A DNA stretch of 64,000 nucleotides from Gammaproteobacteria bacterium (GCA_024279495.1 JAJRRL010000036.1:1-64000); one strand, 5' to 3'. Numbered from the stretch's first letter, positions 37,248-47,646 are shown. The notes: generated by a model from the sequence alone, not told the origin. Translations and numbers: made by a program.

Positions 37248-38690
37248 TTACGCAATTTGCTGACCACCAACAACGATTTGGTCAATTTTTACCGTAGGCT
37301 GACCCACTCCCACCGGGACCGATTGGCCAAATTTTCCACAAACTCCCATGCCGGGATCAAGCGCCAAATCATCACCAACCATCGAGACGCGACCCAAGAC
37401 TTCAGGCCCATTGCCTATCAGCGTTGCGCCTTTTATTGGGTATTGAATCTGACCATTTTCAACCCAATATGCCTCACTCATACAGAACACAAATTGCCCA
37501 GAGGTGATGTCAACCTGACCACCGGAAAAATCAACGGCATACACTCCTCGATCCAACGATGCCAAAATCTCCTTCGGATTGGACTCACCTGCTCTTAGGT
37601 AGGTATTGGTCATACGTGGCATAGGTAAGCTTGAATAGCCCTCACGACGGCCATTTCCTGTCAGCTCAGCCCCCATTAGCGCTGCATTCTGACGATCTTG
37701 CATATAACCCACTAAACGACCTTCTTCGATCAGTGTGGTTGTCTGTGTGGGAACACCTTCATCATCAATCGTTAGGGAACCTCGCCTTTCCGGTATTGTG
37801 CCCTCATCAATGATGGTACACAGGGAAGAAGCCACCTGCTCACCAACTCGACCTGAATAAACAGAACTACCTTTGCGATTAAAATCAGCCTCAAGGCCAT
37901 GACCCACAGCCTCATGAAGCAAAATACCAGGCCAACCCGGCCCAAGAACGACCGCCATTTCTCCTGCCGGCGCTGGACGTGAATCAAGGTTCACCACCGC
38001 CTGATGAATCGCTCGATCAACGGTTTGATGAATACCTTCGAGTGTTAGCAAGTGCTCGTAAGTGCTACGTCTTCCTAAACTGGCACTGCCTTGCTCTGTC
38101 CGCCCGTTTGACTCCACCACAACCTGCACTTGAAAATGCGCCAAAGGACGCTGATCAGATGTCAGTAAGCCGGAACTGTGGGCAAGTACAATGGTATCTA
38201 ACTGACCGCTTAAACCCACAACCACACGCTTGACTCGAGAGTCCTTGCTGTGAGCATAACGATTAGCCTCATGAAGCAACTGTACCTTAGCTTCATCGCT
38301 CAAACTCACAATGGGGTTATCTGGTTGATACAAGGGTGAATAACTTTGTCGAGCCAAGGCGACAGAACCAGAGTCACCGGTAGATATAATCCCCTTCACT
38401 GAGTTTGCTGCATCGGCAATCGCCTGCTTTGAGAGATCATCCGAATAAGCAAAACCGTGCTTATCTCCACTGACAACGCGCAAACCAAAACCTTGCTCTA
38501 AATCACACTCAGCTTGCTTAACTGCATTTTCTTCTAATAACCAATGCTCGTGCTGAGAGCGCTGACAAAACAAATCAACAAAAGTAACAGACGGAAGCAT
38601 GAGACCACCAAGCGTGGCCTCAATCAATGCCTTGGAAATACCATTGGCATCTAACAGGCATTCAAAAGGATCTATTTTCTGATGAATCAA
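37248..38690 (-). CDS. tldD: Metalloprotease TldD
   Basis: Half of the TldD/TldE heterodimeric zinc protease that degrades unfolded peptides and matures modified peptides. The zinc motif HEAVGH, followed by GLEADFNRKGSSVYSGRVG, lies around residues 258-282. The C-terminal block GATLIGNGPEVLGRVSMVGDD...GMCGK-type is diagnostic. At 480 residues it is the normal size. It follows mreD by about 17 bp, matching the mreBCD...tldD order of gammaproteobacteria, with the intervening rng absent. Confidence 0.96.
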   Translation of the reverse strand: MIHQKIDPFECLLDANGISKALIEATLGGLMLPSVTFVDLFCQRSQHEHWLLEENAVKQAECDLEQGFGLRVVSGDKHGFAYSDDLSKQAIADAANSVKGIISTGDSGSVALARQSYSPLYQPDNPIVSLSDEAKVQLLHEANRYAHSKDSRVKRVVVGLSGQLDTIVLAHSSGLLTSDQRPLAHFQVQVVVESNGRTEQGSASLGRRSTYEHLLTLEGIHQTVDRAIHQAVVNLDSRPAPAGEMAVVLGPGWPGILLHEAVGHGLEADFNRKGSSVYSGRVGEQVASSLCTIIDEGTIPERRGSLTIDDEGVPTQTTTLIEEGRLVGYMQDRQNAALMGAELTGNGRREGYSSLPMPRMTNTYLRAGESNPKEILASLDRGVYAVDFSGGQVDITSGQFVFCMSEAYWVENGQIQYPIKGATLIGNGPEVLGRVSMVGDDLALDPGMGVCGKFGQSVPVGVGQPTVKIDQIVVGGQQIA

Positions 38691-38707
38691 CGACTTTCTC
38701 CCAACAA

Positions 38708-39178
38708 CTAACGCTTATGCAGATTTAACAACAAATATACCAACGGCCAACAAAAAGCTGTTAGGACAAAAGATAGAGTGTACGATACACCTTGATGCGA
38801 ACCACCAATAAATAAAGTAAGGACGTACTGAAATAAGTAGGACCCCATCAACACTCCGACGACCGCAAGTGAGCGCAACCAGGTCGGCTGCCTATGCCAA
38901 CCATGCCGAGAACGTTTCAGTAGAAAAATACTCAACGAAAAGATAAGCGCATGCAAGCCAAGCAAAGTACCCAAAAACACATCAAGCAATACACCCAAGC
39001 ACCAAGCTAGGGGCAATGATATTGAGTCTGGTGATACAAGCGTCCAATAAATTAAAACACAAAGCACCCAAGCCGGCTGCCACCATCGCAACACCTCTGG
39101 CATAGGCAAAATCGTTACGACAAAAGCCAACAAAAAGCTGATAAATAGTGGTAGAGAAATGGACTGTCGTCTATGCAT
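38708..39178 (-). CDS. mreD: Rod shape-determining protein MreD
   Basis: Integral membrane protein of the elongasome, 156 residues and about five hydrophobic helices. The family is weakly conserved, so the call rests on the size, the hydropathy and the position after mreC (8-bp overlap). SPDSISLPLAWCLGVLLDVFLGTLLGLHAL matches the conserved central part of MreD. Confidence 0.93.
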   Translation of the reverse strand: MHRRQSISLPLFISFLLAFVVTILPMPEVLRWWQPAWVLCVLIYWTLVSPDSISLPLAWCLGVLLDVFLGTLLGLHALIFSLSIFLLKRSRHGWHRQPTWLRSLAVVGVLMGSYLFQYVLTLFIGGSHQGVSYTLSFVLTAFCWPLVYLLLNLHKR

Positions 39179-40058
39179 GAGACACCTCTCCTACTGGCTG
39201 CTTGATAACCTCAGAGACATCGTGTGCAAGATCTGCATGAAGAGACCATACCATAAGCACTTGCTGCGCCTGATACAATTTTGCCAATGGCTGCATGCTG
39301 ATGGTCATGTAAGGTGCGCCAGGCTTTCTGTTCACGCTCACCACACGAGCCACAGGATAACCTTTAGGGTATCGCAAGGCTAAACCGGATGTCACAAATA
39401 AATCGCCGACTTTAACATCTGCAGTGGGCGGAACATACATCAACTGAAGCTTATTCGCCACGCCACTACCTTTGGCCAATGTTCTAAAATTAGTTCGCAC
39501 TGACTCAACAGGAACACCACTTTGATGATCGGTTAGCAACAACACTCGACTAACACGATAACCCACAGTCACGACCTGACCCAAAACACCATAGGCATCC
39601 AACACAGGCTGACCGACAAAAACACCCTCTTGCTTACCCATATCAACCACTAACTGGTTCAGGCCCGGATCTAAAGAGACAAACAGAATTTGAGCTGCTT
39701 TAACCGTTGCGTCTAAACGATTGCTAGATTGCAATAAATCGCGAAGTTCTTGGTTTTCACTCACCAGGGAGCTTCTCTCATGCACTTTGGCTTGTAACAA
39801 CAATTCATGAGCCCGAAGGCGCGCATTTTCAAGCAAAAGCTGATGCTCTGATTGCATACCCATTCTTGCCCATCGAGTCGCTCGAAACGGCCAATCAATC
39901 GCAAATTGAACGGGCTCAAGTACATAATGTGAAGCAAATAAATGAACACGGGCAAGAGCATCATAACGATGATCTGCGAGCATAAGGCCAACAGACAAAA
40001 GGACACTAACCACAATGCCAAAACCTAGTTTAGGTCGACGCCTAAAATGCAAGCCCAT
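39171..40058 (-). CDS. mreC: Rod shape-determining protein MreC
   Basis: Periplasmic scaffold linking MreB filaments to wall synthesis. The 295-residue protein has one N-terminal membrane segment, a coiled-coil (about 70-110) and the beta-barrel core with VDMGKQEGVFVGQPVLDAYGVLGQVV and VPVESVRTNFRTLAKGSG. An AGGAG site precedes the ATG. It is 19 bp after mreB and overlaps mreD by 8 bp. Confidence 0.96.
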   Translation of the reverse strand: MGLHFRRRPKLGFGIVVSVLLSVGLMLADHRYDALARVHLFASHYVLEPVQFAIDWPFRATRWARMGMQSEHQLLLENARLRAHELLLQAKVHERSSLVSENQELRDLLQSSNRLDATVKAAQILFVSLDPGLNQLVVDMGKQEGVFVGQPVLDAYGVLGQVVTVGYRVSRVLLLTDHQSGVPVESVRTNFRTLAKGSGVANKLQLMYVPPTADVKVGDLFVTSGLALRYPKGYPVARVVSVNRKPGAPYMTISMQPLAKLYQAQQVLMVWSLHADLAHDVSEVIKQPVGEVSHA

Positions 40059-40077
40059 GATGCTCTCCTAACACACA

Positions 40078-41142
<1,065 letters not shown>

Positions 41143-41214
41143 TTAAGAAGCTATTGAAAGGTCCCTACTCTACTGCATTCCTTTCCTCTAGTCGAGACTT
41201 AGCTCTCTACGCAT

Positions 41215-41775
41215 GGAAAATTTGAAGAGAGTTTTATTGATTTAATAAAGATCCTTAGTTCGCATTTCATGCAAACAAGATCAAGCCTGGGCCCCCGACG
41301 TCACGCTGTTCCTGGGGGTGACAAAAGGTTAGAGCTATTTATTTTGGCCAAAAATGGGGATTTGCTTCAAATTTCCAGTTTTGAGACAAGGTTAGACGCA
41401 AAGTCGATGAAAAAGCGGAATGTACATTTTTAACTGGATCCTCGCCTTCGCGAGGACGTTCGCCAGTAAACTTGCTTCGCATGAGCATTTTGAAGAGAAT
41501 TTTATTGGTTTAGAGAGATCCTTAGTCCGCATTTCATGCGAACAAGATCAAGTCTAGGCCCCCGACGTCACGCTGTCCCTGGGGGTGACAAAAGGTTAGA
41601 GCTATTTATTTGGCCGAAAATGGGGATTTGCTTCAAATTTCCAGCTTTGAGACAAGGTTAGACGCAAAGTCGATGAAAAAGCGGAATGTACACTTTTAAC
41701 TGGATCCTCGCCTTCGCGAGGACGTTCGCCAGTAAACTTGCTTCGCATGAGCATTTTGAAGAGAATTTTCGTCTC
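41215..41775 (+). repeat. Tandem duplication of a ~267-bp intergenic unit
   Basis: Two head-to-tail units (about 41215-41484 and 41485-41758) plus the first ~20 bp of a third. Each contains the sequence TTTGAAGAGA..., a CGACGTCACGCTG...GGGGGTGACAAAAGG module, a GGGGATTTGCTTC module, GTCGATGAAAAAGCGGAATG, and a hairpin with a 7-bp stem TCCTCGC-CTTC-GCGAGGA flanked by ACTGG/CCAGT. The units differ at a handful of positions, so the duplication is old enough to have diverged slightly. The remainder of the gap (41125-41214) shows no feature beyond the presumed mreB promoter region. Confidence 0.9.
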
Positions 41776-41833
41776 AATAGGAAACGGAATTGTTTCCCCC
41801 CCCCTGCTAGGAGGACCGAGAACCGGAACGGAT

Positions 41834-41937
41834 CGTACATAAAGTACCTGAGTACCGGAAGCGCAGGCCGACAACGCAGGGGGGGAAAAGAAACCGTTTC
41901 GACCTAAGATTGGCCAAAAATGGAGATTTGCTTCCAA
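41834..41937 (+). repeat. Mosaic repeat: GTAC hairpin, GGAAGCGC, TTTCGACCT and GATTTGCTTC modules
   Basis: Starts with GTAC-ATAAA-GTAC, then TGAGTACCGGAAGCGCAGG, a G-run, GTTTCGACCTAAG, and ends in TGGAGATTTGCTTCC. This order shares parts with the copies at 33848 and 51508 and with the end of the copy at 62170. The last module overlaps the gatCAB promoter. Confidence 0.75.
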
Positions 41938-41957
41938 GCTGGAATCACCATTATAAT
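41928..41957 (+). promoter_or_regulatory. Predicted sigma-70 promoter of gatCAB
   Basis: A perfect TATAAT -10 box at 41952-41957 lies 18 bp after TTGCTT (41928-41933). The start site would fall about 25 bp before the gatC ATG. The -35 hexamer is inside the GATTTGCTTC repeat module. Confidence 0.65.
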
Positions 41958-41987
41958 GAGGCGCTTGATACCACAAGGGAAGCACTA

Positions 41988-42287
41988 ATGACCATCCCCA
42001 ACGACACTATCGATCACATTGCGCGCCTGAGCCATCTCAAACTAAGTGATCAAGATAAGATCAGATTAGCCAAAAATCTTGGCAACATCATCACGTTTAT
42101 CGATCAAGTCAACGCTTACGAGATCCCAAACCCACAGGCTAGTCACACGCAAGAAGCAAGCCAACCCCTTCGCCCCGATGAGCCGTTTCGCTCTGATCTC
42201 GAAAGAGACCTCATCCAGCAAAACGCGCCTGCTGCTGAGGAAGGGCTCTATCTAGTACCTGATGTTATTGAAACAAGCTCGGAGTAA
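41988..42287 (+). CDS. gatC: Asp/Glu-tRNA amidotransferase subunit C
   Basis: Small subunit that stabilises GatA-GatB. The start is placed at ATG 41988 ([14 protein letters not shown]), with AAGGGAAG upstream and a good promoter just before it; a longer frame would run into the promoter. The 99-residue length and the [21 protein letters not shown] and FIDQVN segments are typical. First gene of gatCAB. Confidence 0.95.
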   Translation: MTIPNDTIDHIARLSHLKLSDQDKIRLAKNLGNIITFIDQVNAYEIPNPQASHTQEASQPLRPDEPFRSDLERDLIQQNAPAAEEGLYLVPDVIETSSE

Positions 42288-42292
42288 TTTGT

Positions 42293-43768
42293 ATGCTGCA
42301 CCATCGCTCACTCATGCAATTGCATGATTCTCTCAAATCTGGCGAGTTTTCTTCTCTTGAGCTCACCACCCATTATTTAAATCGCATCAAACAACTCGAC
42401 GGCACACTCAATAGTATTATTACAGTGTCTGAGGACATTGCGCTAGAACAAGCTAAGGAAGCAGATCAACGCATTGCTGACGGCAAAGCTTCCGCTCTTA
42501 CGGGTTTGCCAATTTTGCATAAAGACATCTTTTGCACCAAAGGCATCAAAACCAGCTGCGGATCACGCATGTTGGATAACTTTGTTTCACCTTACAATGC
42601 GTTTGTTGTCCAGCAATGCCAAGAAGCGGGCATGGTTATGCTCGGCAAATCAAACATGGATGAGTTTGCCATGGGCTCATCAAACGAAAATAGTTTTTAC
42701 GGACCTGTCCATAACCCTTGGGCGTTGAACAATATCCCAGGGGGATCTTCTGGAGGCTCTGCCGCAGCTGTGGCAGCTCGCTTAACACCAATAGCAACAG
42801 GCACAGATACTGGTGGCTCGATCCGACAACCTGCTGCTCTGTGTGGTATCACAGGCCTTAAACCCAGCTACGGTCGTGTGTCTCGCTACGGGATGATTGC
42901 TTATGCTTCGAGCTTAGATCAAGCCGGCCCAATGGCTCAAAGTGCTGAAGATTGTGCGATGCTGCTTCAAACCATGGCGGGCCACGATCCAAGAGACAGC
43001 ACTTGTAGCAAGCAAAAAGTGCCTGATTACTTGGCGAGCTTAGGCGAATCAATCAAGGGCAAACGCATTGGTTTACCAAAAGAATATTTCTCTGAACACT
43101 TAGATTCCCACATTGCAGACACGATTCACGCCGTGGCAAAACAACTGGAATCCCTCGGAGCGACATTGCACGAAGTATCCTTACCCAACACATGCATTGC
43201 ACCGCCGGCTTATTATGTATTGGCGCCTGCCGAATGCTCAGCTAACTTGGCACGGTTTGATGGCGTTAGATTTGGGTATCGCTGTGAAGACCCCAAAGAC
43301 TTAAACGATTTGTATGAACGCAGTCGTAGCGAAGGCTTTGGACCTGAAGTAAAGCGTCGCATCCTGACTGGCACTTATGTGCTTTCGTCTGGTTATTACG
43401 ATGCCTATTACCTAAAAGCACAAGCAATAAAGCAATCAATCACCGAAGGCTTCCTCTCTGTATTTAACAACAACATCGATTGCCTACTAACCCCAACGGC
43501 TCCAAGCACAGCCTTTCCTTTAGGCAATAAAGTCGACGATCCTATTGCCATGTATTTGTCAGACATCTACACCATTGCAGTCAACTTGGCAGGCTTACCC
43601 GCATTGTCTATGCCTGCAGGATTTGATCATGCAGGACTACCCATTGGCGCACAGCTCATTGGCCCTCACTGGTCTGAGGCGATGCTTTTAAACGTAGCTC
43701 ATCAGTACCAAAAAACAACCGACTGGCATCAACAGATACCTGACTTTGCCGACAGCATCAATACATAA
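42293..43768 (+). CDS. gatA: Asp/Glu-tRNA amidotransferase subunit A
   Basis: Glutamine amidase that supplies ammonia for converting misacylated Glu-tRNA(Gln) and/or Asp-tRNA(Asn). The amidase-signature triad is intact: Lys77 (ILHKDIF), cis-Ser152 ([10 protein letters not shown]) and nucleophile Ser176 ([11 protein letters not shown]). 491 residues. It follows gatC by 5 bp and overlaps the upstream-extended gatB frame; the true gatB start lies 13 bp after it. Confidence 0.98.
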   Translation: MLHHRSLMQLHDSLKSGEFSSLELTTHYLNRIKQLDGTLNSIITVSEDIALEQAKEADQRIADGKASALTGLPILHKDIFCTKGIKTSCGSRMLDNFVSPYNAFVVQQCQEAGMVMLGKSNMDEFAMGSSNENSFYGPVHNPWALNNIPGGSSGGSAAAVAARLTPIATGTDTGGSIRQPAALCGITGLKPSYGRVSRYGMIAYASSLDQAGPMAQSAEDCAMLLQTMAGHDPRDSTCSKQKVPDYLASLGESIKGKRIGLPKEYFSEHLDSHIADTIHAVAKQLESLGATLHEVSLPNTCIAPPAYYVLAPAECSANLARFDGVRFGYRCEDPKDLNDLYERSRSEGFGPEVKRRILTGTYVLSSGYYDAYYLKAQAIKQSITEGFLSVFNNNIDCLLTPTAPSTAFPLGNKVDDPIAMYLSDIYTIAVNLAGLPALSMPAGFDHAGLPIGAQLIGPHWSEAMLLNVAHQYQKTTDWHQQIPDFADSINT

Positions 43769-43781
43769 AAAAGAGGTCTTC

Positions 43782-45218
43782 ATGAATTGGGATATTGTGA
43801 TTGGTTTAGAAGTTCATACACGACTAAACACTCGAACAAAATTATTTTCTTCATCGCTTAACGCTTATGGCGCTGAACCAAACACACAAGCTAACTTGGT
43901 GGATTTAGGCTACCCAGGCGTATTGCCTGTGATGAATGAAGAAGCTGTTCGGCTTGCCACTCGCCTTGGCTTAGCCATTGGTGCTGAGATCGATCAAGCC
44001 TCTCGCATGGCTAGAAAAAATTACTTCTACCCTGACCTCTCAAAAGGCTATCAAATCAGTCAAGATGACCGACCCATCGTGAACAATGGTTCATTAAGCA
44101 TTTCCACCAACGATGGTGAGAAAACCATTCGTATTTTACGCGCTCACTTAGAAGAAGACGCTGGTAAATCCACTCATTCATTCAGACCAAATCAATCTGG
44201 CATCGATTTTAACCGAGCAGGCACACCTCTTTTAGAAATTGTAACAGAGCCTGATTTCTGCAACGCCACCGAAGTCATCACCTACCTAAAGAAGCTTCAT
44301 CATTTGGTCCGCTACCTTGGGATCAGTGACGCTAACATGCAAGAAGGCTCCTTCCGCTGTGACGTCAATATTTCATTAAAACCTAAAGGGAGTGATACCC
44401 TAGGAACGCGAGCTGAAATCAAAAACATCAACTCTTTCCGATTCATTGAGCAAGCCATTCATCATGAAACTGAAAGGCAGGCCGAACTATTAGAAAGCGG
44501 TCAAAGCGTGGTTCAAGAAACACGCCTTTATGATGCAGACAAAAATGAAACTCGCTCTATGCGAAGCAAAGAAAACGCCCACGATTATCGGTATTTTCCG
44601 GACCCTGACTTGCTGCCTATCCTCATTAGCCAAGCCGACATTGATCACGAAAAACAAGGCATGCCTGAACTTCCGTGGCTACGCGCTAAACGTTTTTCAG
44701 AAAGCTACGCCCTAAGCGATGAACTGATTGAGTCACTGCTTCGCGATCGTCACCATGCTGATTTATTTGAGTCCATCCTTCAAGAAAACCCAGACCTACC
44801 TGCAAAGTTAGTTGCCAACTGGATCTGCGTCGAACTTCAAGCCATTGCACAACGCTTTAACTCGTCTTTGCTTGACTCACCTCTCAATGCAACTCGCATC
44901 ACAGAACTTCTAAGCTTACTCCATAAAGACACTCTCTCTAGCAGTGGCGCAAAAACCATTGCGGAAGCATTGTGGGAAAGCACTGCCACTCCAAGCGAGC
45001 TCATGAGCAAACTCAACTTAGCTCAGCTATCAAACGATGACGATCTTCTGTCCATTATTAAAATAATTATTAATAATAACCCTGAGCAAGCTCAAGACTT
45101 CAGAGACGGAAAAACCAAACTGATGGCCTTTTTTGTTGGGCAAGTCATGAAAGCAAGTAAGGGCTCTGCCAACCCCAAACGCACCACAGAGCTGATCAGA
45201 AAGCTACTTTCAGCCTAA
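43782..45218 (+). CDS. gatB: Asp/Glu-tRNA amidotransferase subunit B
   Basis: tRNA-binding kinase/transamidase subunit. The start at ATG 43782 (MNWDIVIGLEVHTRL) has AGAGGTC upstream; 12 extra codons upstream are inside gatA. Diagnostic stretches are IGLEVHTRLNTRTKLFSSS, LVDLGYPGVLPVMNE, RKNYFYPDLSKGYQISQ and YRYFPDPDL. The C-terminal Yqey-like domain ends at VMKASKGSANPKRTTELIRK. 478 residues. Presence of gatCAB points to indirect Gln- and/or Asn-tRNA charging. Confidence 0.98.
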   Translation: MNWDIVIGLEVHTRLNTRTKLFSSSLNAYGAEPNTQANLVDLGYPGVLPVMNEEAVRLATRLGLAIGAEIDQASRMARKNYFYPDLSKGYQISQDDRPIVNNGSLSISTNDGEKTIRILRAHLEEDAGKSTHSFRPNQSGIDFNRAGTPLLEIVTEPDFCNATEVITYLKKLHHLVRYLGISDANMQEGSFRCDVNISLKPKGSDTLGTRAEIKNINSFRFIEQAIHHETERQAELLESGQSVVQETRLYDADKNETRSMRSKENAHDYRYFPDPDLLPILISQADIDHEKQGMPELPWLRAKRFSESYALSDELIESLLRDRHHADLFESILQENPDLPAKLVANWICVELQAIAQRFNSSLLDSPLNATRITELLSLLHKDTLSSSGAKTIAEALWESTATPSELMSKLNLAQLSNDDDLLSIIKIIINNNPEQAQDFRDGKTKLMAFFVGQVMKASKGSANPKRTTELIRKLLSA

Positions 45219-45310
45219 TCCCTCCCTCCAATACATAAATTCACCACTTGACTTGACGAATTTAAGATCATTTCCGATAATGAGGGGCGAGTATCACACG
45301 GAGGTTGACC

Positions 45311-45910
45311 ATGCGCCTAAAGCTTATCCCCCTAGGATTGTTTTTATCTGTCTTTATCCCATGCTGTGTTTTTGCGGGATCCAATGACCTAATAGCGTTC
45401 ACCCACGAAAGAGCCTTCCTTGCTGGTCTAGATAACTCCTACCTATTCACAACTGAAGAAATGCACTTTGTGTATCGGCTTCTTATTGCTGTTATTTTAG
45501 GCTGCTGTATGGGGTTTTCTCATTCATTTCGACGCAGCTTTGTCTCCACCATCAGCCTACGTACTTTTGGCGCGGTTAGCCTAGGCTCAGCGGCCTTCTC
45601 CTGTATCACCATTCACCTATACCTCATCTCAGGATCCACCACCACTCAGGTATTGCAAAATCTAAGCACCATCACTACCGGCATCGGTTTTTTGTGTGCT
45701 GCTGTAATTTTCAAGCAAGGGGTAACGGTGAAGGGCTTATCGACCGCTGCAACACTATGGGCTTCTGCCGCTGTAGGCTCTGCGTGTGGCTGTAACATGT
45801 ATGGCATTGCACTTACGACAACTCTTCTTATCGCCATCTTGCATCGCTGCGAAAAGAAACCTAAAAAAGCGTCTAGAAAGACCAAAATTTTAGACACTCT
45901 GCCAGATTAG
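45311..45910 (+). CDS. MgtC/SapB-family membrane protein
   Basis: A membrane protein of the MgtC/SapB family, linked in other bacteria to magnesium limitation and survival in macrophages. It has an N-terminal signal-like helix (residues 4-22), then the family core: RLLIAVILGCCMGFSHSFRR, STISLRTFGAVSLG, and TGIGFLCAAVIFKQGVTVKGLSTAATLWASAAVGSACG. The GIGFL...GLSTAATLW motifs are diagnostic. In most members the second motif has GLERE; here it reads GFSHSFRR, so the acidic residue is replaced, and the periplasmic extension is unusual. GGAGG lies 6 bases before ATG 45311. 199 residues. Confidence 0.82.
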   Translation: MRLKLIPLGLFLSVFIPCCVFAGSNDLIAFTHERAFLAGLDNSYLFTTEEMHFVYRLLIAVILGCCMGFSHSFRRSFVSTISLRTFGAVSLGSAAFSCITIHLYLISGSTTTQVLQNLSTITTGIGFLCAAVIFKQGVTVKGLSTAATLWASAAVGSACGCNMYGIALTTTLLIAILHRCEKKPKKASRKTKILDTLPD

Positions 45911-45919
45911 ACAGACTAC

Positions 45920-46042
45920 TTACTGCCTCAGTACAATATCTTTTTCAGTAGCGTAAACTCGCATCAGTGATACCATGCTTTCACACATCAAGATCATTCC
46001 AACCAACAACCACACTAAAACGTAGCCTTTTTGCTTTTTCAC
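45920..46042 (-). CDS. Tiny prepilin-like protein, 40 residues (GTG start)
   Basis: GTG at 46042 overlaps the upstream stop (GTGA), implying coupled translation. The product starts VKKQKGYVLVWLLVGMILMC: basic residues, then a Gly followed by a hydrophobic helix, which is the prepilin leader pattern. Position 5 after the Gly is Trp rather than Glu, as occurs in some minor pseudopilins (GspK/PilX type). It lacks a globular domain. It may be a truncated minor pilin. Confidence 0.5.
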   Translation of the reverse strand: MKKQKGYVLVWLLVGMILMCESMVSLMRVYATEKDIVLRQ

Positions 46043-46623
46043 AGCGCCCCTCTCATAACTGGAATAAGGCGATGAAACATCTGACTTGTTTTTTTACTCC
46101 CTGAAAGCATAGGCCATGGCAGCTGATACCTGCAGTCGATAAGTAAAGAAGACACCAAAGTCATTTTTTTGCGACAAGCAAAAAAAAGCACACCAGAAAC
46201 CAAAGCCTTTGCTGGCCTATTATCTGTTTTTTCATACAAAACAGCCCCCGACAAACCCTTAGCATGTGCTAAAAAATAAGCCTTATCTAAGCTACGCCCC
46301 TCTTTGCATTGCCGAAGCATAAACACATCAGATATTGGCAATAGAGCCTGCGGGTAGTGTTGATGATACACTTTAGCGTCGATCACAGACATTTTCTTTT
46401 CGCTTTCTTTGTCACACTGACTGCTGCTTTGATGCCAATGGGCGAGTAAGATTTCCGGAAGCATATTGGCCGTTTGAATGACAAGGGCTCGCTCAAACAG
46501 TACGTGCAATGCTCGAACCCAATAGTGCCAATAACGACAAAACCCAAAGACAATACTCATCGATACACAAGCAACTAACAAGCACTCCCACAGAGCAAAA
46601 CCAGCGTTACCTTTTTGAAACAT
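46039..46623 (-). CDS. Prepilin-like minor pseudopilin, 194 residues
   Basis: The start is at ATG 46623 (MFQKGNAG) rather than the upstream in-frame GTG 46632. Its N-terminus, KGNAG-FALWECLLVACVSMSIVFGF, carries a prepilin peptidase site (Gly-Phe with Glu at position 5) followed by a hydrophobic helix, diagnostic of type IV pilins and pseudopilins. The rest has cysteines (QCDKES, RQCKEG, FFACRKK, IDCRY) suggesting disulfides in a periplasmic domain. It resembles PilW/PilV-type minor pilins. It sits between two tiny genes of the same kind. Confidence 0.72.
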   Translation of the reverse strand: MFQKGNAGFALWECLLVACVSMSIVFGFCRYWHYWVRALHVLFERALVIQTANMLPEILLAHWHQSSSQCDKESEKKMSVIDAKVYHQHYPQALLPISDVFMLRQCKEGRSLDKAYFLAHAKGLSGAVLYEKTDNRPAKALVSGVLFFACRKKMTLVSSLLIDCRYQLPWPMLSGSKKTSQMFHRLIPVMRGAL

Positions 46624-46777
46624 GAGACACACATTCCCTGTTTCGTAAGATGTTATGTTGCTGTGTTTGCTGCATCAAGCTCTCTGACAAAACAAACATA
46701 CGCGATATGAATGTATGACTGATGTGAATCATCAGCATAAACAAAGCAAGCGAAAAAATTAAAGAACCCAAGGTCAT
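46607..46777 (-). CDS. Tiny membrane protein at head of prepilin-like cluster, 56 residues
   Basis: ATG 46777 has AGAGAG upstream. The product begins with a hydrophobic helix (TLGSLIFSLALFMLMIHIS) followed by a polar Gln-rich tail (MQQTQQHNILRN). It overlaps the start of the 194-residue gene by about 17 bp in another frame, the organisation seen in minor-pilin operons. There is no prepilin cleavage motif, so it may be a truncated minor pilin or a small partner. Confidence 0.45.
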   Translation of the reverse strand: MTLGSLIFSLALFMLMIHISHTFISRMFVLSESLMQQTQQHNILRNRECVSHVSKR

Positions 46778-46848
46778 AGTGACTCTCTTTCAACACACCC
46801 ACACAAAGGATAAACGAAAGAGAAAGCCTAGCAATACAGGTATTTTTA

Positions 46849-47619
46849 TTAAACAGCTTGCAGTCCTAAAGTCGAAGCTGGAGGTGGAGCTGGAGCTAAA
46901 GACTTATCGACACGCTCTTGCTTAGTAGTGCTAACGCGCCAAGGGTCTTTTCTGGGAGCGCAAGAGCTGAGAAGAAAACCCGTTACCCCAATACAGAGAG
47001 CCACAGCTGCTGATATCAGTAAGACAAGTGGGTGAGTCTTCAACAAAGCAATCCCTGCAGTGACAGAAATTAAACAAGCACATAAGATGGTTTTGGGCAA
47101 CAAGATACGCCACAACTTACTCTTGGCCTCTGGCGTCATTTTATTTGATCGGGCATAGTCAACCCAGTTTTTTATAACGGATATCAGTAAGGCCATGGCT
47201 TTTATGCCTAGCATTAAGGGCATGGCCCAAAAGAAAGTAGCTGTCAGCGCAGTCTGTGCTGCCACAGCAGCGACAATAGCTGCCAGACCAGTACCCACGC
47301 AAAGACTACTAGAAACCACTTTCATCACAGGCTCAAATAAGCCTCTTTTATTTCGTAACTGCTTGTTTTTACTGAGGTAGGCTATTTCCCAAGCGGCATG
47401 TGACAACTCAAAAAGACTTAGCCCAAACGTAGCAAAAAAGAGAGCATAACCCGCCCCAGTCATAAGAGCCTTATGCTGCAAAAGAGCCGCAGAAGCACCG
47501 ATTTCTCCGACAGCTGGTGACAGTAGTTGCGCCGCTCTCAGCGCGTGATTCATCTCCGCTGGTGGCTTACATACTGGCAAAAAACACCTCAATGACTCTA
47601 TTTCATAACACCTAAGCAT
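46849..47619 (-). CDS. Hypothetical multi-pass membrane protein
   Basis: No family recognised. About 256 residues from ATG 47619 (an upstream TTG at 47646 is possible). The central ~150 residues hold four or five hydrophobic helices (such as ALMTGAGYALFFATFGLSLF, VGTGLAAIVAAVAAQTALTA and LVLLISAAVALCIGVTGFLL); the C-terminus is Pro/Ala-rich (KSLAPAPPPASTLGLQAV). No enzyme motif is seen. Located between the prepilin-like genes and the slipin. Confidence 0.6.
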   Translation of the reverse strand: MLRCYEIESLRCFLPVCKPPAEMNHALRAAQLLSPAVGEIGASAALLQHKALMTGAGYALFFATFGLSLFELSHAAWEIAYLSKNKQLRNKRGLFEPVMKVVSSSLCVGTGLAAIVAAVAAQTALTATFFWAMPLMLGIKAMALLISVIKNWVDYARSNKMTPEAKSKLWRILLPKTILCACLISVTAGIALLKTHPLVLLISAAVALCIGVTGFLLSSCAPRKDPWRVSTTKQERVDKSLAPAPPPASTLGLQAV

Positions 47620-47646
47620 TTTAACGGCTAAGCCTGAGAACCGCAA

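Noticed and set aside
41215-41775. CRISPR array in the tandem repeat
   Set aside because: The unit is 267 bp with no short repeat/spacer alternation and no cas genes nearby.
41602-41985. A 127-codon minus-strand frame in the mreB-gatC gap
   Set aside because: Lies wholly in the tandem repeat; similar frames arise in each unit and show no coding pattern.
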